From Leuctra nigra (Eukaryota; Arthropoda; Insecta; Plecoptera; Leuctridae): DNA of 64,000 nt. Location of the stretch: the NCBI GenBank assembly GCA_934045905.1, contig OW203768.1, positions 20,846,770 through 20,910,769 of the forward strand. The letters run 5' to 3'. Under the pieces are notes generated by a model that searched no databases, had not been told where the DNA came from, and saw only the letters and a list, made by a program, of their open reading frames with translations. The translations under genes were made by a program, and so were the position numbers. Positions 46,840 to 59,441 of this stretch are shown here, piece after piece (position 1 is the stretch's first letter; every line of letters begins with the position of its first letter).

Positions 46840-49730
46840 GTTATTTTTGGAAACCATCCGACACGGTGGTATAATTATGAATTTCAGTGGAAAAGAATGG
46901 TTTTTGAATCATGAATCGTAACTTTGTTCTTGTGCAGACCAGTGCAACTGCATCATGAAGTGCAACATGAAGTGCATCATGAAGTGACACATAAAGTGCA
47001 GTGAACTGAATGACAGCAACTCTGACCTTCATATCAAGGCGTGTGCTAATCTCGTGATGCTGTGATCTATCCGACAGCAATGTTAAGTTCAACGTCATTG
47101 AAATTGTCCGCAGTTAACACACTTCCGCCGTCAATGAGTTTTATTCCTTTAATTTATTTCCCAATCTCTTAAAATTAACGTGTTGTTGGCTTTTAGTTGG
47201 TTCTAGGTCAAGTTCAGTTTTTTCACACTTTCCATATGAAACTGCTTTCTGATCACTGCAGGTGATAAAATATCAGAATGTCATCAGGAATTTATTTTCT
47301 TTCAGGCAGATATAAAAACTATTCTTGCTTGTCATTCCAGTGATACGCACTATATAGTTAGTTATAATTTATTTTAATGAATGGTCTGATGACAACAGAA
47401 TGTTCGTCTTTCGGCAATCTTTAAAATGTAGTCAGTCAGTCAGTATGATATTTTTCTTTGAAACTTAATATTAATTTATTTTGAATTTATAAAACCAGTA
47501 GTGTATAAAAAGTAGGGATAATTATTGTAATCCTCAGCAAAGTGTACTTAATTGGTAAATTTTCAGACCAGCTTCTTACTGCCAACAAGTTTTAATAATT
47601 TGCATTATACATAGTTTCTGTTAAATAAGGATACAATAACTAGTCCATTAATTAATTTTCTTGCTTCAGATTCACGTTCTTGATTCGCTCCACATTAAAC
47701 ATTACATTAATAAGCCGTCACATAATCATAATTACTAACTCTCATGTTAATAATGTTTCATATTATTCAGACATTCATCTAGATTTTTACTATGTTTAAT
47801 AATTTTCATCAATGCCTTTTTCACACGCGCATTTACAGGTGATCACTCAAACGCGATAATTTTGCTTTATTATCTTAATCCTTATTTGTGTGTAATAAAC
47901 TTTATGTTATATTTCTATTCTATTCAGTAATAAATGTTTTATTGTTTTCACGACTAGTACAAATATATGAACTTTCCTACTAAACTGCATGGTGCATTTC
48001 CGCTGGAATGTTGGTATTGTTGTTTTGTTGTTACATAAGCCAATGGTTCGCGAAGTTCAAGAGCAACAAATGAACTTGTCGGTGAAATCGCAGGTTGTAT
48101 CGAAATGAATCGAATCACTGAGCAAACAGTTGACATAGGACTCGAAGAGAAAGCCAGTGGCGATGGATATGTGTCAAGAATGCAATTGGAGTGCAATTAT
48201 TATGCATTTTTCAGACGAGTTTTCTAGAGAGTCATTCTCACAGAGTAACAAGATCGCTCTCGCTATCGTTTTAAAATGTGAACTTGTGTTCAGAGACTCG
48301 AAAGTCTCTTGTCACAAGATTTTCACATTGTCTTACTCCTAATTAAAAAGTCCACATTTGGATTGCACTCATCATTACTTCTTTAATTTATAAATCATGT
48401 TCAATAGACTTTCTAGTATTCAGGTTTAGTCCAAAATATTTATTACAATTGTAAAAACTAAACAGGTTGACTGCTATTTCTTTGCTCAGTGATCTCTCCA
48501 TACGTCAAAAGTATACCTACGAAAACAATATTATAATCTTTAATTCGTTTTTAACGAAATAATCATTTTTCTCATGAAGGGGAGGGGTAAATAATTAGGG
48601 CTAAACCTCATTTTTGTCCACTACAACAAAGATGTACAAAATAGTGACCATAAAAATGTTGCTAAATGTCGTTTTTGGTTGGCAACATATTAGATTAAGG
48701 GAAAAAAATCAAACGCCCCCTCCCCCCCCCCCCTCACATGTCAGGCAACTAAACTTAACTTATATCAACTTTATTCTGCAAGTACAAACCGAGGTACAAA
48801 CTACTTACTGCATACGAGTATCTATTTTATTGGCTCGTTGTCGCTTCTTCAATCACACTTCTTTACCTATAATGATACTATGAATTACCTGTTTCTAATT
48901 TTATGAGTAGGTACGTCAATACACCACACTACACGTAATCTCACATTAAGTGCAACAAGAGAAATCCCCATAATATTGCACGTCCTACTTTGAAATATAT
49001 AATTTTTTGAACAATTTTACGATGCACATATAATTTCCTTCCTAGTAAATTGTTTGCGCAGAAAAGTAGTCGCACAACGATCTCTTGTATGATAGTAATT
49101 AGACTGGCTAAATGACCTACAAGAACCCGGCGAACAATAAAGAGCAAGTGTTGTTATTGATAGCCTTCCGCTGACTTGATTCTCTTGTCTGATCTGCCAT
49201 TATTCTCTCCGCTCACACATTCAATCTTCCATGCGTCAGAGCAGGGCTTTCTATTCGACGGTCCAGTCTTTCCAAGACCTTTTAGTCTAAGTCAAGACCA
49301 AACATAGCACAATACAGGCAAGTGTAGCCTAGGAAGGAAGCTTCCTAAGATCCTAAGATGTGCGAAACTACAAAGCACCATGAGAGCCTATTTCGTGTAC
49401 CATATGTGAGTGGCCACGACGAAATATGTTTTTGTTTCCAAACTAAATCACTGAACAGGAGACTAATTATTTTATTAACAACAATAATGTATTGTTCATT
49501 TGATTTATTATTCAGAGCACCTGTATAAAAATATGAAGTAAAGTTATGAAGTATGTGAGTTATAAAATTATGTATGAAGTTACACCTCATGCTCAAAAGA
49601 ATTTTTATCGACGCAAGTGCCCAGAGTCTACTGGATTCCGTCCATAAGAATATTAGCTCAGTCTTGTGGTATTGATGACACATCTGCAAATATTACTTGC
49701 GGACGCAACTAGATTTTAGCATGAGGCTGT
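46840..49730. other. Upstream sequence, no gene recognised
   Basis: Apart from the candidate start exon at 48809 I see a C-rich tract at about 48715-48733 and nothing with defined ends. The open frames on both strands (for example minus 47954-48196) are not recognisable. Confidence 0.4.
48809..48813 (-). CDS. pip: Candidate first coding exon end (ATG plus two bases)
   Basis: On the minus strand ATGCA is followed by a perfect donor GTAAGTAG. Spliced to 44978 it gives Met-Gln-Tyr-Ser-Glu, which opens the membrane-anchor exon in frame. That would give a protein of about 365 residues with a two-residue cytosolic lead. The frame upstream of this ATG meets a TGA after 14 codons. The start context (cgtATG) is weak and the upstream exon limit is not defined. 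It fits the phase requirement, but a short match like this can arise by chance. Confidence 0.25.
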
Positions 49731-49734
49731 TTTA

Positions 49735-49850
49735 GGCCAAGTAATGGCCTCACATTTATTCTTAATTTTGATCATCCTTATCATCTTCATAATCATTCAT
49801 CAGTCGTCATTGGCCTAGTAGCAGAAAAGTACGATGTTAAACAATTCTAA
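49735..49850 (+). mobile_element. SINE fragment (3' part)
   Basis: It contains aggccaagtaatggcctc, a tcatccttatcatcttcataa stretch and the family end ggcctagtagcagaaaagta then cgatgttaaac. The tRNA-like head is absent. Confidence 0.55.
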
Positions 49851-51607
49851 AACAAATAGTCTAAGGCCATTCCATGATTTTAAAAGGAATCGGAATGTCG
49901 GTGGCTTTATAAAGAAGCGCAGCATTACCACATCACGTAACGCAACTTGAGCCAACATATACCTACATATCTATCAGTTGGAATGTCAATATCTGTACCA
50001 CGAGTACAGGCGAACAAAAATCACACAAAACTCTCCATTCATTAGAATATTTATTCGTTTACCGACATTAAATGGTCAAAAGTAAATCTAATGGCCAAGA
50101 GGCTGTCAATCGAGTTTACCTACAACAAACTGACTTGCCAACTTGAAATAAGAAAACGCATGTTTTCCGTTAGTAAGAACAATTTGATAGGATTCAATTC
50201 ATCTTTATTTTCAGTTGTCAACAGCAAAATCGGATAACCAACGGGTATACCTGACATTTGACTCTTGCCAACTTAGCAAGTAAGCTTCTATTACCAAAAA
50301 TTTGACCCTAGTTCAAATCCAAAACATTTGTAATTTTCCCCCCTTCTCTCATGTCATACTTGTATGATTGCGTGCTGTCTCTTGTCAGGCCTGGTCTGAT
50401 TGAAGCTATCTCCTGATGGCCTGCTGATGTCTTGACGGTATAATTTGCCACACAATTGCAATGCGCGTGCGCTAGATGCATGTCAGATGAGATGAGCATG
50501 CGCAGATCAAGGTCAATCGGAATTACAAGAACATATCAACAAGTTGCTGGCAAGAGATGATATGGAGAGAAATACGATCGTTATGCTGACGTTGGAATGC
50601 AGAATTATATACGATAATCTGTTTAACGCCTTTAATTTAGAGGTTAAGGTGCCAAAGAGGATTAGCATATTATTAAAATTGTACATCAGATACATCAGGA
50701 AAGAAGTAGATTAGAATCTAAAGAAATGGGCTCCAGTTTTGGACAATTTGAATTTTATATACGTTATTTATGCTAATAATGTTTTAATTTCGTATGTTCG
50801 GACAGTTTAAAGTTGGTGGAATATCTGATTGAGACAGAAATCTGTGCGAAACTTCGCAATTAAAGGGAAATATGAATTGGCATAAATACGAGTAGCTGGA
50901 AACATAATTATGAAATTGCTAATTGCTTACTGTGAAAGCTGTGTTGTGTTCCTGAACTTCAGTCAATGAAGCATGAATCTTCATCATTATGTCGAATAGG
51001 GTTTGCGGTTAATATTTGTTATAACCATTGTAACGGTAGTAAGTGCAATAAAACTTAGATAAAAACAGACATGAATAATTCCTCATAAAATCTAAAATTA
51101 TATCCTACACTTTGACTTATATTCAATAAAGTATTACGAGTATTTGTATTTCTTTAGTTCAATTAGTTACTGGATATCCGGTGTCGGTTTGTGTTCCTTG
51201 GTCCATATGTAATGTGAGATGACATAAACGGCTGTCAAACAACTTTTCAATTAGAGTTTGACGTAATTATTCGCCCTATAATTATCACTCATCATTAAAA
51301 AGTTCAAACCACAGGACCAAATCGACACAACATTTCCTGAATTCTGTTTCTAGAAAATGCGTGATAGTATATTACAAGAATTATAAGTTGCCATATCCTT
51401 TGTAATGCAACTTGAAACGGGTAATTATTACCAAAATAACGGGTAATTTTTAATTTTTCTTCGAAAATACACGTGACTAAGAACATATTTTCAAAATTAT
51501 TAAGAATTACCAAAAAGCCAGTAAGATACATTTTGCTCCAATAGCGTAGATGGCTAGAATAAAGTATAGGAATAAACGCGCTTTTCCATATTATTAGGAA
51601 TTTATGT

Positions 51608-51769
51608 AAAGCCCCATTTACACGGTGCAATTTCTTGAACAACTTCTGTGCCACAGAGGTTCTGCTCGTGCGCAGTATCACTTTTGAGATGATAAATGGA
51701 ATCTGCACATGTGCAGAACTTTTTTGACACAGAAGTTGTTCAAGAAATTGCACCGTGTAAATGGGGCTT
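51608..51769. mobile_element. Palindromic MITE AAAGCCCCATTTACACGG, copy 2
   Basis: It has the same ends as the copy at 34178. Its loop is in the reverse orientation, ctgctcgtgcgcag coming before ctgcacatgtgcag. The minus-strand 149-residue frame that overlaps it starts inside this element and is not a real gene. Confidence 0.88.
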
Positions 51770-52124
51770 AAAAGTTTAAGTTTTGAACTGGTGAATAATT
51801 ATGTAGATAAATGTGTTTACGATACGACATTTAAGTTGTAAACAAACAGATAATGTACGACTTATTTAGCGTCAAACAATGGATGCTCACAATGGTGAGA
51901 AGAAAATTGTAGTTGTAGCTACTAATTCTTGACCACTTGTCTTAATTTTGACAATTCATTTCCGCAAGAGACAAAACAAAATAAAATCGTGAAACACGTA
52001 GCTATAACTGCCTTAAAATGTTAAAAAGTTCATTAGACGCGGTTGCCCAAAATTGACCACAAACGTTTCCTTTGCCATCTTTAACTTTTAACGTTTCCCG
52101 CGTTGGTAATGATAACACAGTGTG

Positions 52125-52265
52125 TGAATGTGTAAACGAGTAGACTGTGTGTAGTCTAAGTGTGTAGACTACTATACAAGTCTATACTATACTATAGACT
52201 ACTATACTATACTGTGTGTAGTCTAAGTGTGTAGACTACTATACAAGTCGTACTATACACTCACA
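52125..52265. repeat. Local duplication rich in TAGACTACTATAC
   Basis: Two copies of actgtgtgtagtctaagtgt plus gtagactactatacaagtc lie about 70 bases apart, separated by shorter ctatactatac repeats. Confidence 0.75.
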
Positions 52266-52559
52266 CTCACTCAACATACCGTAAATGCCTAATAAACTGA
52301 GGAGCAGACCAAACACTTTTACTGTAAGCAACAACATGGCATTTTCGGCCTACTGGATCTCAAAATTGGGAAATCTCACATTGTTGCGAAATAACTTAAT
52401 TTCGAGCTATGGCCCACCTGACAACATATACCAAATTTGGGAACAATACGTTATGCCGTTTGGGTGCTAGAGGGCCGTGAAAACAGTGAAATTACACCCC
52501 TTTTAAAAGCTATCTGATGATGATGATGATTCAGATATCAGGAAACGTTGCTATCACTG

Positions 52560-53010
52560 CCACAGCCTAAACGGCTGAACCGATCGATATGAAAATTTTA
52601 CCACATGTGCACTTTTGGCGTCTAATGATACCTTTGTTCTTATAAATTTTTTGTGCCGCCATTTTTAAACCGGAAGTGACGTCATATATCAAAAACGGCT
52701 GGACCGATTAGAACGAAATTAGCGCCATTCGATTTAGAAGGTCATCTATAAGGAATACCAATAGTGAAAGAAGAAATGTTCTATAACCTAAACCGGAAAT
52801 GACGTCATAAAAATTACAAATCTGACTAAAATCATCTCTTATATCAATAACTACATATTCAGAAGGCTTATAATGTTACATAACATTAATAGATACAAAT
52901 TTTAGGTGGCAGTGATGTCAACCGCCATTTTGAAAACCGGAAGTGATGCCGTAACTCGAGAACGGCTGGACCGATTGGAACGAAACTTTTGCTATACTTT
53001 GTAACATATT
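52560..53010. other. Unclassified transposon-like non-coding repeat
   Basis: The motif acggctgaaccgatcgatat and its variants (acggctggaccgattagaac, acggctggaccgattggaac) recur three times with gaaatt or gaaactt nearby. Each is followed by a ccggaagtgacgtcat-type segment. The repeated gatcgat-tgaaatttt motif recalls the insert at 9332-10241. No ends or frames could be defined. Confidence 0.4.
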
Positions 53011-53212
53011 ATTTATAGCATTAACACAGTAACAAGCACAACTTTTCTTAGCAACCAAATCACAAAATCTTATTTTTTAAAAGAATTATATTCTTTGGTG
53101 CCACAATATGTTACAAGTTGTAATAATAAACTGAAAAAAGGAGTGATATCCCCATAAAAAACACTCCGTGTAAAAATACTAGCCAAGTCTCTGAGTGTCT
53201 CTGAGTCATAAC

Positions 53213-53693
53213 TAGGGCTAGGATGTTTATGACATGTCCTTTTTAACTTTTTGTTCAGACACGTCTAAAAATGATACATAAATATTTTTCATCTGTTCCT
53301 AATTTCAAAAATATGTGTTTCATTTTGCCTGAAAATGCCCTATTAAATTTTTTGAAATTCAGTCGTTTTCTTGTTATTTTAATTTTTTTTTTTTTTTTAT
53401 TATTATTGGAGAAAATAATATCAAATATTTGTTTCAAGTTTTGTCTTAACAAAATTTCCATCCTCCACTTGGATGTCCAACAACGATACTTGACACATTG
53501 ACACATTCATACAATAATTTAAGTTAATTTTAAAATCTTTCTCCGAATTCAACTCATAAACCAATGAATCGAATAATATGTTGACGAATATTACCTACAA
53601 AGCATATCATTTCCTTGGTCCTTTTTCGGGATTGTATAGTCCTTTTTTAATAGTTTTGTACTATTTGTCTGCTTGGACGTTTCGTAGGCCCTA
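53213..53693. mobile_element. hAT-type MITE (481 bp), 8-bp target duplication with one mismatch
   Basis: It starts TAGGGCTAGGATG at 53213 and ends CGTAGGCCCTA at 53693. It is flanked by GTCATAAC (53205-53212) and GTCATGAC (53694-53701). The interior is AT-rich and shares long segments with 61172-61655, such as acgtctaaaaatgatacata and caacgatacttgacacattg. Confidence 0.72.
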
Positions 53694-53709
53694 GTCATGA
53701 CCGCGTCTA

Positions 53710-53960
53710 GTAATGTCACGTGACTGTTTCTAAAGTGTGTGAATGTGTAGCCGAGTCGGATGTTCTGAAGATTAGCCGAGAGTCCGGCGTCATCAGCGAG
53801 GCGCGAGACGAGTCAGTGTGAAAGTCGCTCATGCGCACGGCTGAACTAGGCCACCGCGCCTCTCACGCGCGCACCCAGTCGATCACGAGAGCCATGCAGC
53901 TCGATACTCAGCGCGGAGCACCGAGTGAATCCAGTTCAAAATAACAACACTTTTGCGGGT
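53710..53960. promoter_or_regulatory. CpG-rich island, candidate promoter/5' exon
   Basis: This is a 200-bp GC-rich patch in AT-rich surroundings. It includes a perfect palindromic E-box GTCACGTGAC at 53715-53724, a tcagtgtg initiator-like motif near 53816, and ctcatgcgcacgg. On the plus strand gcgg followed by GTAAAAC near 53957 could be a donor. It could be the promoter of the pipe-like gene or of a neighbour; there is no coding evidence. Confidence 0.3.
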
Positions 53961-54269
53961 AAAACACACTATTTCCTCACAAAAAAATTTACATTTTCAT
54001 TTATCAATATGTAATTTAAATTCGGTTGACATTTTGACGTAATTTTATACTAAAAAAATTACATCACTCGACAGGAATGTTTGTTAAAAAAATAACCCAG
54101 GAATACCGTTTTACAGTCAAATGTCCACTGAATTTTAATGTAATATTTATGAATGAAAATGTACATTTTTGAGTTTGAAAAAGTGTATTATACCATCATA
54201 CTAAGTAGATTGTGTTGTTATTTTGAAACAATTTATTTTAAACGAATCAGAAACGTATGCATATTCTCT

Positions 54270-54465
54270 AATAAGATGAATGATTATGCCGATAGTTAAT
54301 TGGGGAGATGGTTCAGGAAGGTGGGAAGGAGACGGTCGTGGTTACCTAGCAACCTTCCCAGCATTTACCTCTCGACTGAGAGAAACTACAAAACCCCTCA
54401 GTCAGGAACGATCAGCCGCGAGAATCGAAACCAAGTGCAAGACTGAGCCAACTTGCTCCAGAGTA
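54270..54465 (-). mobile_element. tRNA-derived SINE, copy at 54.3 kb
   Basis: On the minus strand ggtttcgattctcgcgg is a B-box-like segment. It is followed by the gactgagg stretch, a ctctcagtcgagagg block and gctgggaaggttgctaggta. Then come ccacgaccgtctccttccc and the tcat-rich tail, in the family order. Confidence 0.68.
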
Positions 54466-55574
54466 TTTTGTTATATTTATTACAGTCCATTAACTACTAA
54501 TTACTCCGTGGATCGAGGGTAATTAATTATGAAATTCTTCGTGCGTTCATTTCAAAACATTTAAAATAATTGGTAACGGTGGAAAGATCCATTATACATT
54601 TTAGTATTTCCTTATTGATAGCCTCAAAATATTAAGTTATTACAAAACTACCACATCTCTATTAAATCTCAGTAAGTATAAAATGTTTCATTTATACTTA
54701 TATCTTTAATTAATTTACCCCCGAAAAAGAGATGTATACACTAATTTCGCACAGACTCTTGCAAATGTTCATAACATTCGACTGCGTGAGTGAATGTTGT
54801 AATATTTCTCATCGTGTTAGTGACAATAAGCGAAAGTGGCCTATGATTGGTACTATCACGACATTGTGGCAACTCTTCTGCTATTCGTGAAGGATTTGGC
54901 GCCAAGGTTTGAACTCAATCTGCAGACGGGACGTGGAGAGAGATTTTGGAATGTAATTTCATCAATGGGTTACATTCACATGAAAGGTTTTGTATGTATT
55001 AAATTTCATAGCACATTCACAACAGCGATGGTTTTATGAAAGCAAAAGGAAATGATGTTATATTTTCTATGTCAATAAGTCCCACTAAATTGGAATCAAA
55101 TATACAAAGTGAAGAAGTTTTAAATCGCAATGTCAGTTAAACGCAATTTTCTATAAATTTGGAAAAGATAAGCCTGTGTTTATCTATTTCATTGCTGTGG
55201 GGTAATTTTGTAATGAATTTTACGAGTTTGAACTTATCAGGCTGAAGTTACAGAGCAGCTGTTCATTCGCTTCCCACTATAGAAAAATTTGTTCTCTTGA
55301 CATATTGCATTTTGAAACTCTGCTCCTCAGCATCATTTCGTCAAAATAATAGACAGATATTAATTATACAATGCGACGGTGCTTCTGAAGCTATCTAAAT
55401 CATAGTTATTGTGTAATTTCGAATGTTTCTAATACAATTCGTGCTGGCAAGGGCTGACCGAAGTTAAATGTGAATGTGTATGTGTAATGTGTAATGTGAA
55501 TGCGAAGTTGTATGTGTGTGTAGATTTGACATTGACCACGAAATCTAAACATCTTTTGTAGGCTGTTTAGGTTA

Positions 55575-55763
55575 CACTCAAACCAATAAAAATTGGTACT
55601 CGAAAAGAAAAGAATTGGCTGCTGGTGAAATTCCTTGACAATCAATCCTTGTTATTATCATTGAAATAAGAGCTCACCTACTATGAGTTAGATTATGCGT
55701 TAACACAACCTTCATGGAATTAATCCTATTCTTTTCGAGTACCGATTTTTATTGGTTTGAGTT
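55575..55763. mobile_element. MITE with CACTCAAACCAATAAAAAT ends, copy 2
   Basis: The left end cactcaaaccaataaaaatt is mirrored by atttttattggtttgag. TA lies just outside both ends (55573-55574 and 55764-55765). Interior segments ttggctgctggtg, tcaatccttgttatt and gagctcacc are shared with the other copies. Confidence 0.85.
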
Positions 55764-56038
55764 TACAAGTAACATTTAAATAATCCATCTAAGTTGAGTA
55801 AAAACTTGAGAGTTCTTGAGAGTATTTTTGAACACTAATTTGACTATAAGTGGGCCAACGGGTGCGAACACCCGCATTTACAACCCGCGCCGTCGAGAGA
55901 CTTGATAACAGGTTGGAGGCAGGTCGTCACACTAACCCCCAAACACTTAAAGGGATAAATGATATAATCACGGTCTTCTGGAAATTTCTACAAATTTGCA
56001 AAGAATTTCGAATTTCTAGAAGGCAGTTTCACCATGTA

Positions 56039-57499
56039 GTGAGGGCTGTAAGCACAAAAACAGTGCAAAATGTGATACTAATTTTTCCTTTAGCAGTCTT
56101 ATAGGAAATTTTCCGCTCTTTCTTAATTTCGATATCCTCAAAAAATCGGGCGGCCATTTTGGGCTCCAGGGCTGTTCAAAGTGCCAAAAGGAGTGTATTT
56201 CAGTGAAATTATAATACTTTGGTCAATTTATTGTTCTTTTATAATAAACGATGTGTCAGGAAGGTACGATAAAAAAAATTAAAATTCTAGGTCTAACCAA
56301 AGTTGTATTTATTCAAGAAATTAAAGATGTCGGCGGATAAGCTCTAAAATGCCAGTAATTTTCAGGGAATTCGTTTTTCAAGGTTGCAGTTGCTTATGTA
56401 GGTTAATATTATGGACCTTTATCTTAAATATTGATGGATCACGAAATTCACCCTTTGGGGGGTGAGGGGTGGAGACCTAAATGTTTCGATATCAGTAAAA
56501 TAAACGATAGTAGATAGGGACTAATAATTTCTTGCATACACTAATAAAATTGTGCTCTGTTCGAAAAAAATCACAAGATCACAAAATTATGTCGCCATCT
56601 TGAATGAGACGCGATTATATTTAGTTCTTTTGTGCTCAGCAGTTCAAAAATCATGATAAATTAGCTGTTTTGGTCATCCCTTGTTCACTGCAAATGTATC
56701 GAGTCACTGCCTCCTGGACGAACATTACATGCTAAACTCCCTATCCTGGGACGTTTTTTCAATACAAGAATGCAATTTCAATGAGAACGGTTGGAGATAC
56801 AGAAAATATGCTAATTACAAATTTAATTATTAGTATTAGGGCTATATTTTATGTCAAATAAACTTTTTCGTAGTGCTTATAAAACTTACTAAATTTTACG
56901 AAAAATGAAAAATAAACTCTTTTTATCCAAGATGGCGGCATAATTTTGAGTTCTCGTATTTTTTTTTAAGAGAGCACATTTTCTTTAGTATGTGCAAGGA
57001 ACCATTTTTCTCTAGCTAGTGTGGGCTATTGTACAGATATCGAAACCTTTAGGTCTCCACCCCCCACCCCCCAAAGGGTTAATTTCGTGACCCATTGATT
57101 TTTAAGTTAAAAGTACATAATATGAACCAACATAAACAACTGCAACCTTGAAGCACAAATTCCCTGAAAATGGCGGTCATTTTAGAGCTTACCCGCCGAC
57201 ATCTTTAATTTCTTGAATAAATACAACTTTGGTTAGACTTAGATTTTTTATTTTTTTATCGTACCTTCCTGACACATCGTTTATTATACAAGAACAATAA
57301 ATTGACAAAAGTATTATAATTACACTGAAATACACTCTTTTTGGTACTTTGGACAGCCCTGGAGCCCAAAATGGCCGCCCGATTTTTTGAGGATATCGAA
57401 ATTATGAAAGAGCGGAAAATTTCCTATAAGACTGCCAAAGGAAAAATTAGTATCACATTTTGCACTATTTTGCCAAATGTATGTGCTAACAGCCCTCAC
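56039..57499. mobile_element. Large foldback element with arms of about 600 bp
   Basis: GTGAGGGCTGTAAGC at 56039 is mirrored by gtgctaacagccctcac ending at 57499, with TA immediately outside both ends. The arms match over most of their length in inverted order. Matching segments include aaaaaatcgggcggcc, gtgtcaggaaggtacga, ttattcaagaaattaaagat and ttcgatatc. The centre is at about 56760. No transposase frame is present. TA flanks suggest a Tc1/mariner-type origin. Confidence 0.88.
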
Positions 57500-57959
57500 T
57501 AATGGGAACACATTTTTACATGTATAACTCGCTTTTCAGATGGAAAAACGTAAAAATAAGGCAGTAAAACCCTCATAGCTCGGTAAAACGTCACAAAGGT
57601 ATACATTTAATAATTTTATAATAAAATGTTGCATCTGATACACGCTATAGTAGTTTTTCAAAAAATCTATACGTGGGAAAGCAGCCACATACGCTTTTAA
57701 AAATATCAGCATGACTTTTTCCGTATGGTCTCAATGAAACTGAGAAAAAAAACTGTATAACTTTGAAGCGATATATCTCGAAAATTAGTTCACATTGACC
57801 ACTTTTTCTCACCATATTATGATGCAGCAAAAAAATCTATTTATATGCGAAATTTGAACGATTTCTATACATAAGTGAAATTCGGAGATCCCTATCCTTA
57901 ATGTTGAGAACCGAGGTATCCAATACACCCGCCGTTGGGATAACTACTTTCCCGATGTG

Positions 57960-58180
57960 CGAATCAGAACTCCTCCTTGCTTGGAATGCTTCTGCTTCGC
58001 TTCACGAAGACTTTGCGGTGATCTCGGGTGGATAATGCGTGGTCCACGTGCGTCCAGCCGCCTCTCCCACGCTCTGGCACGCACACTGCGGTCAGCCTGA
58101 TTACTAGCATCACACACAGAGTTCGCTGGCATCGTCGCGCTTCAAGGTTATCCGCCATGACACTTCGTTACACGTCTGGC
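57960..58180 (-). promoter_or_regulatory. GC-rich patch with small open frames, unassigned
   Basis: On the minus strand gtgtcATGGCGG opens a 64-codon frame (58158-57964), and a second frame starts at 58132 (62 codons, MPANSVCDASNQ onward). Composition is coding-like or CpG-rich, and the start context is good. I do not recognise either product and no clear donor is seen. It could be a first exon, a transposon exon or a promoter. Confidence 0.2.
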
Positions 58181-58491
58181 CACAGTGAGGTTAATGGAGG
58201 TGAACACTTAAATAATAGTATGAATGAAGTTACAGATGCGTTACTTTTACTCTGCACTTTTATAATCATTCAATCATATTTTGATGAAATAAACCACATG
58301 TATTATGTAACTCATATTAGTAGTAAGTTTATTGTTTAAGAACGATTTCAATAACATAATAAATAATATACATTGTGATTGCTATCAAATACAAAATTAA
58401 AATACTTTATGAAATACATTTTAGTTAATAATATTTTTGTATTTTGTATGTTTTTACTTCAGAAATAGATGGAACAAAATGTTAAATATTT

Positions 58492-58688
58492 TTGAGGTAA
58501 GTTCAAAATCCAATAATTCTGCCTTCATCCAATATTATTTGTAGAAGCTAGGACACCAGTCATTTTGTAAAATAATACTTCAATATGTGTGTTAGTTTCT
58601 AATTGATAGAGCTTGATTACATGATACCAAAAGTGTGCAACGGAAAATCGAGGAAATGGACATCGGGCCTTCTACCTCTGAGGTACAG
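58492..58688. mobile_element. Palindromic MITE (CTGTACCTCAGAGGTAG family), copy 6
   Basis: The right end reads gaaatggacatcgggccttc then tacctctgaggtacag. The left end is truncated within the ttgaggtaagttc region, but attctgccttcatccaat is shared with copy 1. Confidence 0.65.
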
Positions 58689-59441
58689 ATTTTAATATTA
58701 TGCTAGGTTGTATTTACAAGTCATGGTATTAGTATGGCAGCGTGTCACGAACTGGCGAGATTTCTAGTAGGCTACTCAAAATCTTTGAGATGTTTTAATT
58801 AAAACAATTTTGCTAAAAGTATTTAACATCGCTGTACAAACGTTTACAAGTACTTGTATATCGATGACTTAGCTGATTTCAGAGAAATCATCAACTCAGA
58901 TTTCTGCCTCGAAGCTGTTTATTTCTGCAACCAGCAATAAAGTTCGTTTTCACTCATCTTTTTAACGAGCAAAAATGAATCTCCGCAAAAGTTCTAAAGT
59001 TCATTAACACTTGACTCATCACGCGAGTTTCCGAATTAAAAATCATTTTTATGGAACCCTTTATTCTTAACAACATGTTAAACATAGTTCATGCAGAGTT
59101 TATAATTATTCTGGAAGTAACACCTCAGAAATATTATACTAAAATTGAGTAATGAATGCAGAATAATCTGAAGTAACAACACAATGGCATGTATGACGTG
59201 AGACAAGTTGCAGGAATAAGGCAGGAGAATTCCGCGGCAATTGAAGCATAACGCACGCTCAAATACATGTTCGCTGTCAATACGAACAACGATAGCTATT
59301 TCAACAATGCAGTGCATTATTCATTCTATTATTTTATACGAGTTAATTTTTATCAACAGAAGACCAGTCCATAGAAGATATCTTTGTTGCTCTGGATAAG
59401 GGATTCTAAAGAATGTCACATACCTACAGATTGGTTTATAG

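Noticed and set aside
51304..51753. A 149-codon minus-strand frame
   Set aside because: It starts inside the AAAGCCCC MITE (QFLEQLLCQKSSAHVQ is MITE sequence) and has no recognisable domain afterwards.
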